DNA of 64,000 bases from Caballeronia choica (GCF_001544535.1 NZ_FCON02000010.1:1-64000), one strand, 5' to 3'; shown: positions 1-10,494, numbered from the stretch's first letter. Notes: a model not told the origin generated them from the sequence alone. Made by a program: numbers and translations.

Positions 1-12
1 CTGCTTTCTTTG

Positions 13-63
13 CTTACTTTCTTTGCAGCAGCAAAGAAAGTGAGTCCCGCCCCGGACAGGGGC
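13..63. repeat. Paired hairpin repeat at window edge
   Basis: Two adjacent inverted repeats are visible. The first has 14-base arms (13-26 and 31-44, reading cttactttctttgc and gcaaagaaagtgag, with one G.T-type mismatch) around the loop agca. The second is gcccc-ggaca-ggggc at 49-63. From memory, this CTTTCTTTGC/GCAAAGAAAG hairpin followed by a GCCCC/GGGGC hairpin recurs between genes in Burkholderia-group genomes. Only this copy was noticed here. It lies downstream of the minus-strand DUF1801 gene and could act as a transcription terminator or be a dispersed repeat. Confidence 0.55.
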
Positions 64-112
64 AGAGCTAATAAACCAAAACCAATACAAGTTTCATGGA
101 AGCACGAGCGCA

Positions 113-532
113 TCAACCGTCTTCACTTTTGACTACCCTCGCCCGCTTACTCACCGGCGCGTTCTTCTTCAATTTGGTCTGGTTAAATTCAATCGCAGCG
201 CGGACGAGATTTTTCAGAGCACGCGCATCCACCTTGTCGCCCTCGAAAAAATCGATCGCGCGCCGCGCGTTGCCTTCGAGGCCTGCGTTGAACAGCTTGT
301 CGGGGTCGGCCAGGCCCGCGCCGTGGGCAAAGGTCAGCTTCACCTTGCCCTTGTGGGCATTGGCGACCGCGATCATTCCGTCGCGAGACCACACCGGGCT
401 TCCCATCCACTTCCATTCCTCGATGATTTCCCGGTCGGATTCGAGGATGCACTTGCGGATGCTGGCAAACGTCTTGCCCCGCCAATCCGTGAGTCCAGCG
501 ATCAACTCGTCGATATTTTCTGATGGATTCAT
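113..532 (-). CDS. DUF1801 (YdhG-like) domain protein
   Basis: A 139-residue soluble protein with no signal peptide or membrane segment. The pattern of an N-terminal helix, WRGKTFASIRKCILE, EEWKWMGSPVWSRDGMIAVANAHKGKVKLTFAHGA and a basic C-terminal tail matches the small DUF1801/YdhG family, related in fold to the frataxin-like YdhG proteins. Biochemical function is not known. Length is normal for the family. It is a single gene: the sodB terminator lies just upstream and a hairpin repeat downstream. The family call rests on motif resemblance; no function can be assigned from the sequence. Confidence 0.75.
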   Translation of the reverse strand: MNPSENIDELIAGLTDWRGKTFASIRKCILESDREIIEEWKWMGSPVWSRDGMIAVANAHKGKVKLTFAHGAGLADPDKLFNAGLEGNARRAIDFFEGDKVDARALKNLVRAAIEFNQTKLKKNAPVSKRARVVKSEDG

Positions 533-593
533 GGATGTTTATGCCTCGAATTCCGGTCCCGCTTCACGCGGCTACCATCAAGCGAATGCCTAC

Positions 594-620
594 AAAAAAG
601 CCCTCGCGACGGAGGGCTTT
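594..620 (-). terminator. Rho-independent terminator after sodB
   Basis: The arms GCCCTC (600-605) and GAGGGC (612-617) form a six-pair stem. On the minus strand the hairpin is followed by a run of six T. It sits 68 bases beyond the sodB stop codon and before the DUF1801 start, so it should end sodB transcription. Confidence 0.8.
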
Positions 621-687
621 CAAACAAACGACGGCATCTAAAGTTTAACGCCGCTTCCAGACTTTATCGTCACGGAACAACCCGCGT

Positions 688-1269
688 TTACGCCCCGAAA
701 TTCTTCGCGGCAAAATCCCAGTTCACGATGTTCCAGTAAGCCTCGACAAACTTCGGACGCGCATTGCGATAGTCGATGTAGTAAGCGTGTTCCCATACGT
801 CGATCGTCAGCAGCGCCTTCGAATCGGAGGTGAGCGGCGTGGCGGCATTGCTCGTCGACACGATGTCGAGCGAGCCGTCCGTCTTCTTCACGAGCCATGC
901 CCAACCCGAGCCGAACGTCCCGACGGCGACCTTGGCGAACTCTTCCTTGAACTTGTCATAGGAGCCCCACTTGGCGTTGATCGCGTCGCCGAGTGCGCCC
1001 GACGGAGCGCCGCCGCCGTTCGGCGACAGGCTGTTCCAGAAGAACGTGTGATTCCAGATTTGCGCTGCGTTGTTGAACACACCACCCGACGCCTTCTTGA
1101 CGATCTCTTCGAGCGACAGGTTCTCGAATTCGGTGCCCGGAATCAACTTGTTCAGGTTCGTCACATAGGTCTGGTGATGCTTGCCGTAGTGGTACTCAAG
1201 CGTTTCTTCCGACATGTGCGGTGCCAGGGCGTTCTTGTCGAACGGCAGCGGCGGGAGCGTATGTTCCAT
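688..1269 (-). CDS. sodB: Superoxide dismutase (Fe type)
   Basis: Cytoplasmic enzyme that dismutates superoxide to oxygen and hydrogen peroxide. The 193-residue length is normal for Fe-SOD. Visible metal ligands are His27 (in LEYHYGKHH), the His in QIWNHTFFW (about residue 74), and Asp and His in [23 protein letters not shown] (about 157 and 161). [12 protein letters not shown] favours the iron rather than the manganese form. A good ribosome binding site (AAGGAAG) precedes the ATG. It is monocistronic, with its own promoter space after xseA and a terminator downstream. No Fur box was identified. Confidence 0.95.
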   Translation of the reverse strand: MEHTLPPLPFDKNALAPHMSEETLEYHYGKHHQTYVTNLNKLIPGTEFENLSLEEIVKKASGGVFNNAAQIWNHTFFWNSLSPNGGGAPSGALGDAINAKWGSYDKFKEEFAKVAVGTFGSGWAWLVKKTDGSLDIVSTSNAATPLTSDSKALLTIDVWEHAYYIDYRNARPKFVEAYWNIVNWDFAAKNFGA

Positions 1270-1476
1270 GGTGCGTGCTTCCTTCTATGTTGATTGTGGG
1301 GATCTGAGGAGTGAGGCAGTGGAGCAATGGATTGTAGGCGAGTTGGAATAACCCCGCAAACCGCATGCCCTTTATGAGCAGGATCGCTTTCAGGGTGTTT
1401 TTAACGGCGTAAAAAGTGCTCGGCCACCTCAATTCGCAGGCGTCAAAAATACGTGCCGACGATCGGGAAACGCGGC

Positions 1477-2886
1477 TCAGAACTCGTCGGTGAGACGCGG
1501 CTGCACGTCGGCGAGCAGCACGTCGGCGGTGCCCTCGGCGAGATGCACCGTCAACGGACGCTTCGGTTTCAACGCGCCCGGCGTGCGCACCGCGCGGCCG
1601 GTTTGCGCATCGATCAGCGCGGCATAGCCGCGTTCCAGTGTGCGCCGCGGACTCAGCACCTGCAAGCGCGCCGACAATTCCGACACGCGTGCCGCCGCGC
1701 GTTCCTGCTGCCGGCCCTGCGATGCACGCAATCGCTGCGCCACCCGCATCAGGTGTTCGCGCTCGGCATCGAGGTCCGGACGCCAGCGCTGCCAGCGCAG
1801 CCGCACGAGCGCAAAGCGCGCGCGGGCGTCGCGCACCGGACGGGCACCCGCGGACGAAAGGCGCGTCGCCAGTTGCCGCAGATGCGCGCGCTGCCGCTCG
1901 AGCCGTTCCGCCGGGCTCACGAGCCGTCGCGCGAGCCAGTCGAGTTGCTGCGCGCGGCGCTCCATCATCCGGCCAAAGCCGCGCGCGAGCGTCGCGTGGC
2001 GCTGATCGAGATCGCGCAGCAGCAGCACGCGCTGCGGACTGACGAGTTCGGCGGCGGCCGTGGGCGTCGGCGCGCGAACGTCGGCGGCGAAGTCGGCGAT
2101 CGTGAAATCGGTCTCGTGGCCGACGCCGCTCACCACCGGCAGCGCACTCTCGGCGATCGCGCGGGCGAGCACTTCCTCGTTGAACGCCCACAAATCCTCG
2201 ATCGACCCGCCGCCCCGGCAGACGATCAGCACGTCCACCTCGCGCCGCGCATTGGCCGCGTCGACCATCGCGGCGAGCTTTACGCTCACGCCCGCGCCCT
2301 GCACCGGGGCGGGATAAATGATGACGGGAATATGCGGCGCGCGGCGGCAGAGCGTCGTCAGCACGTCGCGCAACGCGGCCGCCTGCAATGACGTGACAAT
2401 GCCGATTGCGCGCGGATGCGTCGGCAGCGCGCGCTTTCTCTCGGGAGCGAACAGGCCTTCGCTTTCGAGCTGCGCCTTGAGCCGCAGGAACGCTTCGAAG
2501 AGCCGCCCCTGCCCGGTGCGGCGCACGGCTTCGACGTTGAGCTGCAATTCGCCGCGCGGCTCGTACATCGTGACGAGCGCGCGCACTTCGATCTTGTCGC
2601 CTTCGCGCGGCGTGAACTCGGCGTACTGCGCGCGGCCGCGGAACATGACGCAGCGCATCTGCGCCTGCGCGTCCTTGATCGAGAAATACCAGTGACCGCT
2701 CGCGGCGCGCGTGAAGTTCGAAACTTCGCCCGACACCCAGACGAGCGGAAACGACCGTTCGAGCAGGCTGCCAATCGCGCGGTTCAGCACGGAAACGGGG
2801 ACGACGGCATCGCCGCCTTGCTGCGACAGAGGATCGGAAATCATGGAAAGTGGGAATTCGGGCAGACCGGACGGACGATACGCCAT
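1477..2886 (-). CDS. xseA: Exodeoxyribonuclease VII large subunit
   Basis: Catalytic large subunit of exonuclease VII, which with small XseB subunits degrades single-stranded DNA into oligonucleotides. The 469-residue protein shows the N-terminal OB-fold ([28 protein letters not shown], then [21 protein letters not shown]), the catalytic core with the conserved [20 protein letters not shown] and [30 protein letters not shown] stretches, a long coiled-coil region rich in Arg and Gln (about residues 285-400), and a C-terminal ERGYA motif. xseB is not in this window. A later start at the internal Met near residue 15 is possible. Confidence 0.95.
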   Translation of the reverse strand: MAYRPSGLPEFPLSMISDPLSQQGGDAVVPVSVLNRAIGSLLERSFPLVWVSGEVSNFTRAASGHWYFSIKDAQAQMRCVMFRGRAQYAEFTPREGDKIEVRALVTMYEPRGELQLNVEAVRRTGQGRLFEAFLRLKAQLESEGLFAPERKRALPTHPRAIGIVTSLQAAALRDVLTTLCRRAPHIPVIIYPAPVQGAGVSVKLAAMVDAANARREVDVLIVCRGGGSIEDLWAFNEEVLARAIAESALPVVSGVGHETDFTIADFAADVRAPTPTAAAELVSPQRVLLLRDLDQRHATLARGFGRMMERRAQQLDWLARRLVSPAERLERQRAHLRQLATRLSSAGARPVRDARARFALVRLRWQRWRPDLDAEREHLMRVAQRLRASQGRQQERAAARVSELSARLQVLSPRRTLERGYAALIDAQTGRAVRTPGALKPKRPLTVHLAEGTADVLLADVQPRLTDEF

Positions 2887-3296
2887 TCGGCTATCGAAGG
2901 CGAAATAAAGGCCGGGAGTGTATCAAGTGTCCACACAGAAGGACTTACCGACGCGCGCGGCAGATCGGCTTCGCAGGCCCGTACGATGGTTTTATGCCGT
3001 TGATTTAAAAGGAAAATATTTATGGAATCGTTCGCATCGTCGAAGCAACTCTTTCCAGAAGCGGTTTCTCGCGATTTCGCGCGCGAGTTCTTCACAGAGT
3101 TATCCACAGGCTGTGGAGACATCGCGCACGGCGAACGACGACTGGCGCATGCGGCCTGCCCGCGCTAGAGTGCCGGCTTCGAGGCCCGGACCACGCAGCA
3201 GGTCCGGTCGATCAAGCTTCTGGAGACCCGTGCCGATGCAGAATCCGTCGCAACCGTCACGGTTGGCCGCCGCGTCCAGCGAAAACAAGGCGGTTC
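2887..3296. other. Divergent intergenic region, xseA/lpxK
   Basis: About 410 bases with no convincing gene on either strand. It must hold promoters for xseA (minus) and lpxK (plus). The one clear motif is a perfect DnaA-box sequence at 3100-3108. exbB and exbD genes, which can precede lpxK in related genomes, are absent here. Confidence 0.5.
3100..3108 (+). promoter_or_regulatory. DnaA-box consensus (TTATCCACA)
   Basis: The 9-mer TTATCCACA matches the strict DnaA-box consensus and lies in the intergenic region about 190 bases before lpxK. A single box can occur by chance or can mark DnaA-linked promoter control. No cluster of boxes or AT-rich unwinding element is visible, so it is not an origin. 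Confidence 0.3.
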
Positions 3297-4313
3297 ATGT
3301 CTGAATTCAAGCCGCCGATTGAAAATTTCCTCGCGCGCGAGTGGCGCAAGCGCAGCTATGTCGCCTGGGCGCTCACGCCGTTCGCGTGCCTCTTCGGCGC
3401 CGTCGCCGCGACGCGCCGCGCGCTGTTCGAACTCGGCTGGATGAAGCGGGTGGACGTCGGCGTGCCGGTGGTGATCGTCGGCAACGTGACGGTCGGCGGG
3501 ACCGGCAAGACGCCGACCGTGATCGCGCTCGTCGAGGCGCTGCGTGGCGCCGGCTTCCAGCCGGGCGTCGTGTCGCGCGGCTATGGCGCGAAGGTCGCGC
3601 AGCCGACGAGCGTCACGGCAGCGAGTTCAGCCGACAAAGTCGGCGACGAGCCGCTCCTGATCGCGCGTCGCACGCACGCGCCGGTGTTCGTGTGCCCGGA
3701 TCGCGTGGCCGCGGCGCAGGCGTTGCTCAAGGCGAATCCGTCCGTCGACGTGATCGTGAGCGACGACGGCCTGCAGCACTACCGTCTCGCACGCGCGTTC
3801 GAACTCGTGGTGTTCGACGACCGTCTCGGCGGCAACAACTTCCTGCTGCCGGCGGGGCCGCTGCGCGAGCCGATGTCGCGCCGGCGTGACGCGACGCTCA
3901 TCAACAGCCCCTACGAGCGCACGCTGCCGCCGTGGCCGAACACGTTCTCGCTCGACCTCCAGCCCGGCGACGCCTGGCTGCTCGACAACCCGGCCGTGCG
4001 CCGGCCGCTTGCGCAGTTCGCGGGCGACCGCGTCGCGGCGGCAGCGGGCATCGGTTCGCCCGAGCGCTTCTTCGCGACGCTGCGGGCGGCGGGCATCACG
4101 CCCGCGACGCGCGCGTTCCCCGATCACTACTCGTATCGCGACAATCCGTTCGCCGGCATCGACGCCGATTCGATCCTGATCACCGAGAAGGATGCAGTAA
4201 AATTCGGGGCCTGGCGTGACGCGCGCATCTGGGTCGTTCCGGTCGAAGCCGTGCTCAAACCCCGCCTCATCGCTCTTGTTGTGGAGAAACTTCGTGGACG
4301 CACGCCTGCTTGA
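3297..4313 (+). CDS. lpxK: Tetraacyldisaccharide 4'-kinase
   Basis: Inner-membrane-associated kinase that phosphorylates the 4' position of the lipid A disaccharide precursor using ATP. The 338-residue protein has an N-terminal hydrophobic anchor ([27 protein letters not shown]), the Walker A sequence [15 protein letters not shown] (about residues 60-74), the family motif VVSRGYGAK, and the Walker B-like [17 protein letters not shown]. It is the first gene of lpxK-trm112-kdsB. Its last 20 bases overlap the next gene, which implies translational coupling. Confidence 0.95.
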   Translation: MSEFKPPIENFLAREWRKRSYVAWALTPFACLFGAVAATRRALFELGWMKRVDVGVPVVIVGNVTVGGTGKTPTVIALVEALRGAGFQPGVVSRGYGAKVAQPTSVTAASSADKVGDEPLLIARRTHAPVFVCPDRVAAAQALLKANPSVDVIVSDDGLQHYRLARAFELVVFDDRLGGNNFLLPAGPLREPMSRRRDATLINSPYERTLPPWPNTFSLDLQPGDAWLLDNPAVRRPLAQFAGDRVAAAAGIGSPERFFATLRAAGITPATRAFPDHYSYRDNPFAGIDADSILITEKDAVKFGAWRDARIWVVPVEAVLKPRLIALVVEKLRGRTPA

Positions 4314-4500
4314 AATCCTCGTTTGCCCGATCTGCAAGGGCCCGCTCACTTACGATCGCGCGGCGCAGGAACTCATCTGCAGCGCGGACAAGCTCGCCTA
4401 CCCGATCCGCGACGGCATCCCCGTGATGCTCGCCGACGAGGCGCGGCAGACCGTCGAAGGCACGCTGGTCGAGCCGACCAAGCCGTCCAGCGGAAACTGA
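4294..4500 (+). CDS. Trm112 family zinc-ribbon protein (YcaR-like)
   Basis: A 68-residue protein beginning at a GTG inside the end of lpxK ([17 protein letters not shown]). The family match is [14 protein letters not shown], then [25 protein letters not shown]. Two of the usual zinc-ribbon positions carry Cys (CPIC), while the second pair is reduced to a single Cys (LICS), as is common for bacterial members. In eukaryotes Trm112 activates methyltransferases. The bacterial role between lpxK and kdsB is not settled. GTG at 4294 is chosen because it starts the conserved domain; the open frame extends further upstream only through lpxK sequence. Confidence 0.85.
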   Translation: MDARLLEILVCPICKGPLTYDRAAQELICSADKLAYPIRDGIPVMLADEARQTVEGTLVEPTKPSSGN

Positions 4501-4516
4501 AACCGAGTCTCGCCCC

Positions 4517-5314
4517 ATGAGCGCTTCCCCGTCCTTTGTCGCCGTGATTCCCGCGCGCCTCGCGTCCACGCGGCTGCCGAACAAGCCGCTCGCCGACATC
4601 GGCGGCAAGCCGATGGTCGTGCGCGTCGCGGAACGCGCGCGCCTCTCGGGCGCACAGCAGGTACTGATCGCGACCGATTCGCAGCGTGTCGTCGAGGTGG
4701 CGAACGAGCATGGCATCGAGGTGCTGCTCACGCGCGCCGATCATCCGAACGGCACCGATCGCCTCGCGGAAGTCGCGACGCACTTCGGCTGGAGCGACGA
4801 CACGATCGTCGTCAACGTGCAGGGCGACGAACCGCTGATCGACCCGCAACTCGTGCGCGATGTCGCGGCGCATCTGGCGGCGCATCCATCCTGCGCGATC
4901 GCGACCGCGGCCCACCCGATCCACGATCCCGCCGACGTGTTCAGCCCGAACGTCGTGAAGGTCGTGCTCGATGCGAAGAGCGTCGCGCTCTATTTCTCGC
5001 GCGCTCCGATTCCCTGGTCGCGCGATGCGTGGCAAGCACAGTGGCCCGACGTCGGCGCGCTCTCGGCGCTCTCCGCCGTGCCGCCGAACGTGCTGCGCCA
5101 CATCGGCCTCTACGCATACCGCGCGAAGTTCCTGCGCGTGTATCCGACGCTCGCGCAGGCGCCGATCGAGGAAGCCGAAGCGCTCGAACAACTGCGCGCG
5201 CTCTGGCATGGCGAGCGCATCGCGGTGCTCGTCACGAACGATGCGCCGCCGCCGGGCGTCGATACGCCGGCCGATCTGGCGCGCGTGCAGGCGCTCTTCA
5301 GCAACGAAAGCTGA
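4517..5314 (+). CDS. kdsB: CMP-KDO synthetase (3-deoxy-manno-octulosonate cytidylyltransferase)
   Basis: Cytoplasmic enzyme that activates KDO with CTP to CMP-KDO for the lipopolysaccharide inner core. The 265-residue length is typical. Visible motifs are [27 protein letters not shown] (nucleotide-binding start, residues about 6-32), [21 protein letters not shown] and FSRAPIPW. It follows the Trm112-like gene by 16 bases and completes an LPS operon with lpxK. Confidence 0.95.
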   Translation: MSASPSFVAVIPARLASTRLPNKPLADIGGKPMVVRVAERARLSGAQQVLIATDSQRVVEVANEHGIEVLLTRADHPNGTDRLAEVATHFGWSDDTIVVNVQGDEPLIDPQLVRDVAAHLAAHPSCAIATAAHPIHDPADVFSPNVVKVVLDAKSVALYFSRAPIPWSRDAWQAQWPDVGALSALSAVPPNVLRHIGLYAYRAKFLRVYPTLAQAPIEEAEALEQLRALWHGERIAVLVTNDAPPPGVDTPADLARVQALFSNES

Positions 5315-5435
5315 AGCCACGCCGAGCTGCGTCGACGCAACTCGTGTAAACCCCCGCTCACGCCCGCATAGCGGGCATCACAGCCGTTTTTAGCGGCCGC
5401 GATTGTGACAAGCCATGGCATAATCAAACGATTAG

Positions 5436-6269
<834 letters not shown>

Positions 6270-6312
6270 GCGCATTCGGCGCTTGGGTGCCGCCGCCGAG
6301 TGCGGCGCACGG

Positions 6313-6345
6313 AAACCCGCTCCCTGTGAGCGGGTTTTGTTTTTC
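6313..6345 (+). terminator. Rho-independent terminator after adk
   Basis: CCCGCTC (6316-6322) pairs with GAGCGGG (6328-6334) and is followed by TTTTGTTTTT. The spacing of about 45 bases from the adk stop fits. Confidence 0.85.
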
Positions 6346-6443
6346 TGCCTGTCACAAGGCGAAAACGCGCGAAGTCAGCGGCTACAATCGACGACCTGAA
6401 ACGCTTCAACACGCAACGAGACATTTAGCAAAGGGAGTGAGAC

Positions 6444-7202
6444 ATGGAGATTCAAGGCAACGTCGTCCTGATTACGGGCGGCGCATCGGGACTGGGCGCG
6501 GCAACCGCGCGCCTCGTGACGGAGCACGGCGGCAAAGTGGTGCTCGCCGACATGAACGAAGCGGCGGGCGAAGCGCTCGCGAAAGAACTCGGCGGCGTCT
6601 TCGTCAAATGCGATGTGAGCCAGGAAGCCGACGGCCAGCAAGCCGTCAATGCCGCGACGCAACTCGGCAGCCTGCGCGGCCTCGTGAATTGCGCGGGCGT
6701 GGCGCCGGCATCGAAGACGGTCGGCCGTGACGGGCCTCACCCGCTCGACCTGTTCTCGAAGACGATCGCGGTCAATCTCATCGGCACGTTCAACATGATC
6801 CGGCTCGCGGCGACGGCGATGTCGAAGAACGAGCCGAACGCGGCGGGCGAGCGCGGCGTGATCGTCAGCACGGCTTCGGTCGCGGCCTTCGACGGCCAGA
6901 TCGGCCAGGCGGCCTATGCGGCGTCGAAAAGCGGCGTCGCGGGCATGACGCTGCCGATCGCGCGCGATCTCTCGCGCAACGCGATCCGCGTGATGACGAT
7001 CGCGCCGGGCATCTTCGAAACGCCGATGCTGCTCGGCATGCCGCAGGAAGTGCAGGACGCGTTGGGCGCGATGGTGCCGTTCCCTTCGCGGCTCGGCAAG
7101 CCGGCCGAGTTCGCCATGCTCGTCAAGCAGATCTTCGACAACCCGATGCTGAACGGCGAAGTCATTCGTCTCGACGGCGCGATACGGATGCAGCCGAAGT
7201 AA
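6444..7202 (+). CDS. Short-chain dehydrogenase, type II 3-hydroxyacyl-CoA dehydrogenase-like
   Basis: A 252-residue classical SDR. It shows [18 protein letters not shown] (TGxxxGxG cofactor motif, residues about 8-25), an Asp after beta 2 (VVLADMNE, predicting NAD preference), [31 protein letters not shown] (Ser-Tyr-Lys triad), and [10 protein letters not shown]. The [18 protein letters not shown] start and [24 protein letters not shown] segment are characteristic of the HSD17B10 / FadB2-like 3-hydroxyacyl-CoA dehydrogenase group, which acts in fatty-acid or isoleucine catabolism. Substrate is inferred from family. It is a single gene between two terminators, with AGGGAG as ribosome binding site. 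Confidence 0.85.
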   Translation: MEIQGNVVLITGGASGLGAATARLVTEHGGKVVLADMNEAAGEALAKELGGVFVKCDVSQEADGQQAVNAATQLGSLRGLVNCAGVAPASKTVGRDGPHPLDLFSKTIAVNLIGTFNMIRLAATAMSKNEPNAAGERGVIVSTASVAAFDGQIGQAAYAASKSGVAGMTLPIARDLSRNAIRVMTIAPGIFETPMLLGMPQEVQDALGAMVPFPSRLGKPAEFAMLVKQIFDNPMLNGEVIRLDGAIRMQPK

Positions 7203-7225
7203 CGCGCGTTGAATGAAGCAAATGA

Positions 7226-7264
7226 AAACGGCGGCCTGCATATGCAAAGGCCGCCGTTTTTTTT
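7226..7264. terminator. Bidirectional terminator, SDR / SirB1
   Basis: AACGGCGGCCT pairs with AGGCCGCCGTT around an inner GCATATGCA palindrome, followed by eight T on the plus strand and TTTTC on the minus strand. It serves the converging SDR and SirB1-like genes. Confidence 0.85.
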
Positions 7265-7281
7265 AAAGCTCGAGCGCAATG

Positions 7282-8127
7282 TCAATCGCCGTTGTGCTGC
7301 GTGCGCTGCCTGAGTTCGTGCAACTCGGTTTCCACGACGGTCGCATCTTCCGCTTCGGGCCGGTCGTCGAGATAGCGCTGGAGATCTTCCAGTGCCGGGC
7401 GCAGGTAATCGAGCCGCGCATACGCGAAGCCGCGGTCACGCACTTCCTCGATGCTCTCCGGCAGCAGGATCACGAGCCGCTGCTGGACCGCCAGCAGCCG
7501 CTGCCAGCGTTCCGTCTGCAAATACACGCTCTTCAGGTTGCGCAGCATCCGCGCGACGATTTCACGGCGCGTCGCCGGTTGCAGCAGCATGCGCAGCGCG
7601 CTTCCGAGCGATTCGCCGACGCGCTGCACATACGGCTCCAGCATCTCCACCATCTGCGATTCGGACAGCGAGTGGCCGGTCGTCGGATCGAGCATGACGT
7701 CGCCGTCGGGCGTGGTCACGCGCAGCAGGAAATGCCCGGGAAACGACACGCCGCGCACCGGAATGCCGAGTTGCTCGGCCATCTCCAGATACACGACGGC
7801 AAGCGAAATCGGAATCCCGCGACGCCGCTTCAGCACGACATTCAGATGGCTGTTGTCGGGATCGTAATAGTCGTTGAGATTGCTCGTGAAACCGAGTTCA
7901 CGAAAGAAATAGCGATTGAGCACGCCGACCTTCTGCTTGATGTCGGCGTCGTCGGGCATGCGACGGCGCACGCGCACGACGAGCTCATCGACTTCGGCGA
8001 GCACGCCCTGCAAGTCGAGGTCGGGATAGGCGTCCTGCGCGAGCGACAGAGCCGATTCGGTGAGCGGAAGAGTCTCGTCTTCCGCCACGAGCGAGCTGAA
8101 ATAGTCGAGGATTCGCGTTGTCGTCAT
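7282..8127 (-). CDS. SirB1/transglutaminase-like family protein
   Basis: A 281-residue soluble protein. The N-terminal two thirds match the SirB1 (transglutaminase-like) family: a helical region, then LNRYFFRELGFTSNLNDYYDPDNSHLNVVLKRRRGIPISLAVVYLEMAEQLGIPVRGVSFPGHFLLR. The C-terminus (about residues 190-270) looks like TPR-type helices. The transglutaminase catalytic Cys is not obvious, as usual for this family. Molecular function is unknown. Its ATG overlaps the murJ stop as TGATG, so it is translationally coupled to murJ. Confidence 0.8.
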   Translation of the reverse strand: MTTTRILDYFSSLVAEDETLPLTESALSLAQDAYPDLDLQGVLAEVDELVVRVRRRMPDDADIKQKVGVLNRYFFRELGFTSNLNDYYDPDNSHLNVVLKRRRGIPISLAVVYLEMAEQLGIPVRGVSFPGHFLLRVTTPDGDVMLDPTTGHSLSESQMVEMLEPYVQRVGESLGSALRMLLQPATRREIVARMLRNLKSVYLQTERWQRLLAVQQRLVILLPESIEEVRDRGFAYARLDYLRPALEDLQRYLDDRPEAEDATVVETELHELRQRTQHNGD

Positions 8128-9677
8128 CAAAGCGTTCGCCTTCGGAAATACGCGTATTTGAAACCCATCGCGGACAGCATACCGAAATATAGCGCGGCGA
8201 ACAGAACCAGGCTTGCCCCGAGCAGCACAATTCGTTCGAGCGGCACCGCGCGCATGCCGATCCAGTCGAAGTTGATCGCCACCCAGCGCATCACGCCCGC
8301 GAGCACGAGACATGCGCCGATCAACTGCGCGAAAAAGCGCGCCCATCCCGCGGACGGCTGGTAAATGCCGCGTTTGCGCAGGCCGAAGAAAAGCAGCAGC
8401 GCATTGGCGAGCGCGCCGAGGCCGATCGAAAGCGTCAGTCCCGCGTGCGAAAAAATCGGCACGAAGATGTAGTTGCTGACCTGCGTCATGACCAGCACGC
8501 CGATCGCGATCTTCACCGGCGTCTTGATGTCCTGCTTCGCGTAGAAGCCGGGCGCGAGGATCTTGATGAGGATGAGTCCGACGAGCCCGATGCCATACGC
8601 GGACAGCGCCCGGCCAACCATGACGACCGAATGCGCATCGAATTTTCCGTAGTCGAACAGCGTCGCGGTGAGCGGCTCGGCGAAGAAGAACAGCGCGACG
8701 GCGCTCGGCGCAGCGAGCAGGAACGTGATGCGCAGGCCCCAGTCGAGCAGCGCGGAGTATTCGACCGGATCGGCATCGACGTGCGCCTTCGAGAGGCTCG
8801 GCAGCAGGATCGTGCCGAGCGCCGCGCCGAGCAGCGCGGTCGGGAATTCCATCAGACGATCGGCGTAGTTGATCCACGAGACGGCGCCCTGCCCGATCTG
8901 CGAGGCGATGTTGGTATTGATGATGAGGCTCAGTTGTCCGACGGAAACGGCGAACGTCGCGGGCACCATCTTGATGAGCACGCGCTTGACGCCGGGGTGT
9001 CTCAGCGCGCGGAAGAAATTCAGCCCGATGCGCGGGATCATGTCGATCTTCTTGAGCCCCGGCAGTTGCACGAGAAACTGCAACACCCCGCCGACGATCA
9101 CCGCATACGCCAGCGCGAAAACAGGCACCTTCAGGTGCGGCGCGACGAACACGGCCGCCGCGATGAACGACACGTTCAGCAGCACCGGCGCGAATGCGGG
9201 CAGCGAAAACTGCTTGTAGGTGTTGAGCACGCCGGAGGCGAGCGTCGTCAGCGAGATGAAGATGATGTAGGGGAACATGATCCGCGTCATGTGCACCGCG
9301 AGGACATAGGCCTGTCCGTCGTGCCTGAGGCCGGACGCCACCGCGAATACGACCCACGACGCGCCCGCCACGCCCGCCAGCGACAGCACGGCGAGGCCCC
9401 AGGCGAGAACGGTGGACATCGCGTCGACGAGCGCCTTGGTCGGGTCGTGGCCTTCCGTGTTCTTGAACTCGGCGAGGATCGGCACGAAGGCCTGTGCGAA
9501 CGCGCCTTCCGCCGACAGCCGCCGCAGCAGGTTCGGGATCCGGAAGGCGACGTAAAATGCGTCGGTGAACTGGCTGGCGCCGAAGGCTCGGGCAATCAGC
9601 GTTTCGCGGACCAGGCCGGTCACGCGGGACAGCAGCGTGAAGCCGCTGACCGTCAGGAGGGCGCGGAATAGATTCAT
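8127..9677 (-). CDS. murJ: Lipid II flippase MurJ (MviN)
   Basis: Polytopic inner-membrane protein that moves lipid II to the periplasmic face for peptidoglycan synthesis. The 516-residue protein begins MNLFRALLTVSGFTLLSRVTGLVRETLIARAFGAS, the typical MviN N-terminus, with about 14 hydrophobic segments in the MOP-flippase pattern and conserved arginines (SRVTGLVRE, FRIPNLLRRL). Length is normal. It is transcribed away from rpsT and coupled to the SirB1-like gene, an arrangement seen in related genomes. Confidence 0.95.
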   Translation of the reverse strand: MNLFRALLTVSGFTLLSRVTGLVRETLIARAFGASQFTDAFYVAFRIPNLLRRLSAEGAFAQAFVPILAEFKNTEGHDPTKALVDAMSTVLAWGLAVLSLAGVAGASWVVFAVASGLRHDGQAYVLAVHMTRIMFPYIIFISLTTLASGVLNTYKQFSLPAFAPVLLNVSFIAAAVFVAPHLKVPVFALAYAVIVGGVLQFLVQLPGLKKIDMIPRIGLNFFRALRHPGVKRVLIKMVPATFAVSVGQLSLIINTNIASQIGQGAVSWINYADRLMEFPTALLGAALGTILLPSLSKAHVDADPVEYSALLDWGLRITFLLAAPSAVALFFFAEPLTATLFDYGKFDAHSVVMVGRALSAYGIGLVGLILIKILAPGFYAKQDIKTPVKIAIGVLVMTQVSNYIFVPIFSHAGLTLSIGLGALANALLLFFGLRKRGIYQPSAGWARFFAQLIGACLVLAGVMRWVAINFDWIGMRAVPLERIVLLGASLVLFAALYFGMLSAMGFKYAYFRRRTL

Positions 9678-10077
9678 GGGGCGCTTATTATACGGGCCGC
9701 GCTCGGAGGATTCCGATCGGCCACTTACAAAGGCGCGTGCGAACTCCGACGGTGTTGAACCGGGAGCAAGCCTTACTGGCCCCGCTCGATTTTTCGAGGA
9801 TAAATTGGTCGAACAGTTTTAGCGGGCGGATAATCCGCGCTTGTCACATCTCGTATTTCGTTGCTATAATCGCCGGTTTCGAAGCTCCACAAAGGCAGCT
9901 TCACGTCTTTTTTCGACGATTTTTGCGCTCCCGGGCAATCGTTCCCGTGAGTTCCGATCAAGGCAGCGCGTAGGAAACACCCTCGTCTGGTCAGCGGCCA
10001 GAGCAGTAGTGGCAGGTGCAAGAGGGCTGAACACTCGCTGAAACAAGTAAACAGCTGGAACAGGATAAGGAACCGTC
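9678..10077. other. Intergenic leader region, murJ/rpsT
   Basis: About 400 bases with no gene. It holds the likely rpsT promoter at 9841-9870 and a leader of about 200 bases before the rpsT start. The murJ promoter should lie near 9680-9760 on the minus strand, but no clear boxes were found. Confidence 0.5.
9841..9870 (+). promoter_or_regulatory. Sigma-70 promoter for rpsT
   Basis: TTGTCA (9841-9846) and a perfect TATAAT (9865-9870) are separated by 18 bases. Transcription would begin near 9877, which gives a 5' leader of about 200 bases for rpsT. Confidence 0.65.
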
Positions 10078-10356
10078 ATGGCAAATTCCGCACAAGCTCG
10101 CAAGCGCGCCCGTCAGGCCGCCAAAGCAAACTCGCACAACTCGGCATTGCGCTCGAAGTTCCGCACCGCCATCAAGGCAGTTCGCAAGGCAATCGATGCC
10201 GGCGATCAGGCCAAGGCTGCTGAGCTGTACAAGACGTCGGTCAAGACGATCGACATCATCGCCGACAAGCGCATCGTTCACAAGAACAAGGCCGCTCGCC
10301 ACAAGAGCCGCCTGGCTGCAGCCATCAAGGGTCTGCAAGCTCCCGCAGCTCAGTAA
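10078..10356 (+). CDS. rpsT: 30S ribosomal protein S20
   Basis: Basic 92-residue 16S rRNA-binding protein of the small subunit. The sequence [20 protein letters not shown] at the start, then [16 protein letters not shown] and [19 protein letters not shown], is characteristic. It starts with ATG after AGGATAAGGA. It is monocistronic, with a strong promoter, a long leader and a terminator. In E. coli S20 is autogenously controlled; the long leader would allow similar control, but none was demonstrated here. Confidence 0.97.
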   Translation: MANSAQARKRARQAAKANSHNSALRSKFRTAIKAVRKAIDAGDQAKAAELYKTSVKTIDIIADKRIVHKNKAARHKSRLAAAIKGLQAPAAQ

Positions 10357-10454
10357 TTCCGGCTCGCTGGCCGGCTGGATCGGAAGCCTCGACAGCGTCG
10401 GGGCAACTGAAATTCAGTCGGCCGCCGCCTCCTGTTTCCGCTGCCGCAGTATCG

Positions 10455-10481
10455 AAAAAGCCCGCTTTCGCGGGCTTTTTT
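10455..10481. terminator. Bidirectional terminator, rpsT / DUF3579
   Basis: AAAAAGCCCGC pairs with GCGGGCTTTTTT around TTTC. A-runs and T-runs on both sides suit the two converging genes. Confidence 0.9.
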
Positions 10482-10494
10482 GCGTTCTGGCGCT

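Noticed and set aside
3100-3108. Replication origin near the DnaA box
   Set aside because: Only one box, no AT-rich unwinding element and no dnaA/dnaN or parAB genes in the window.
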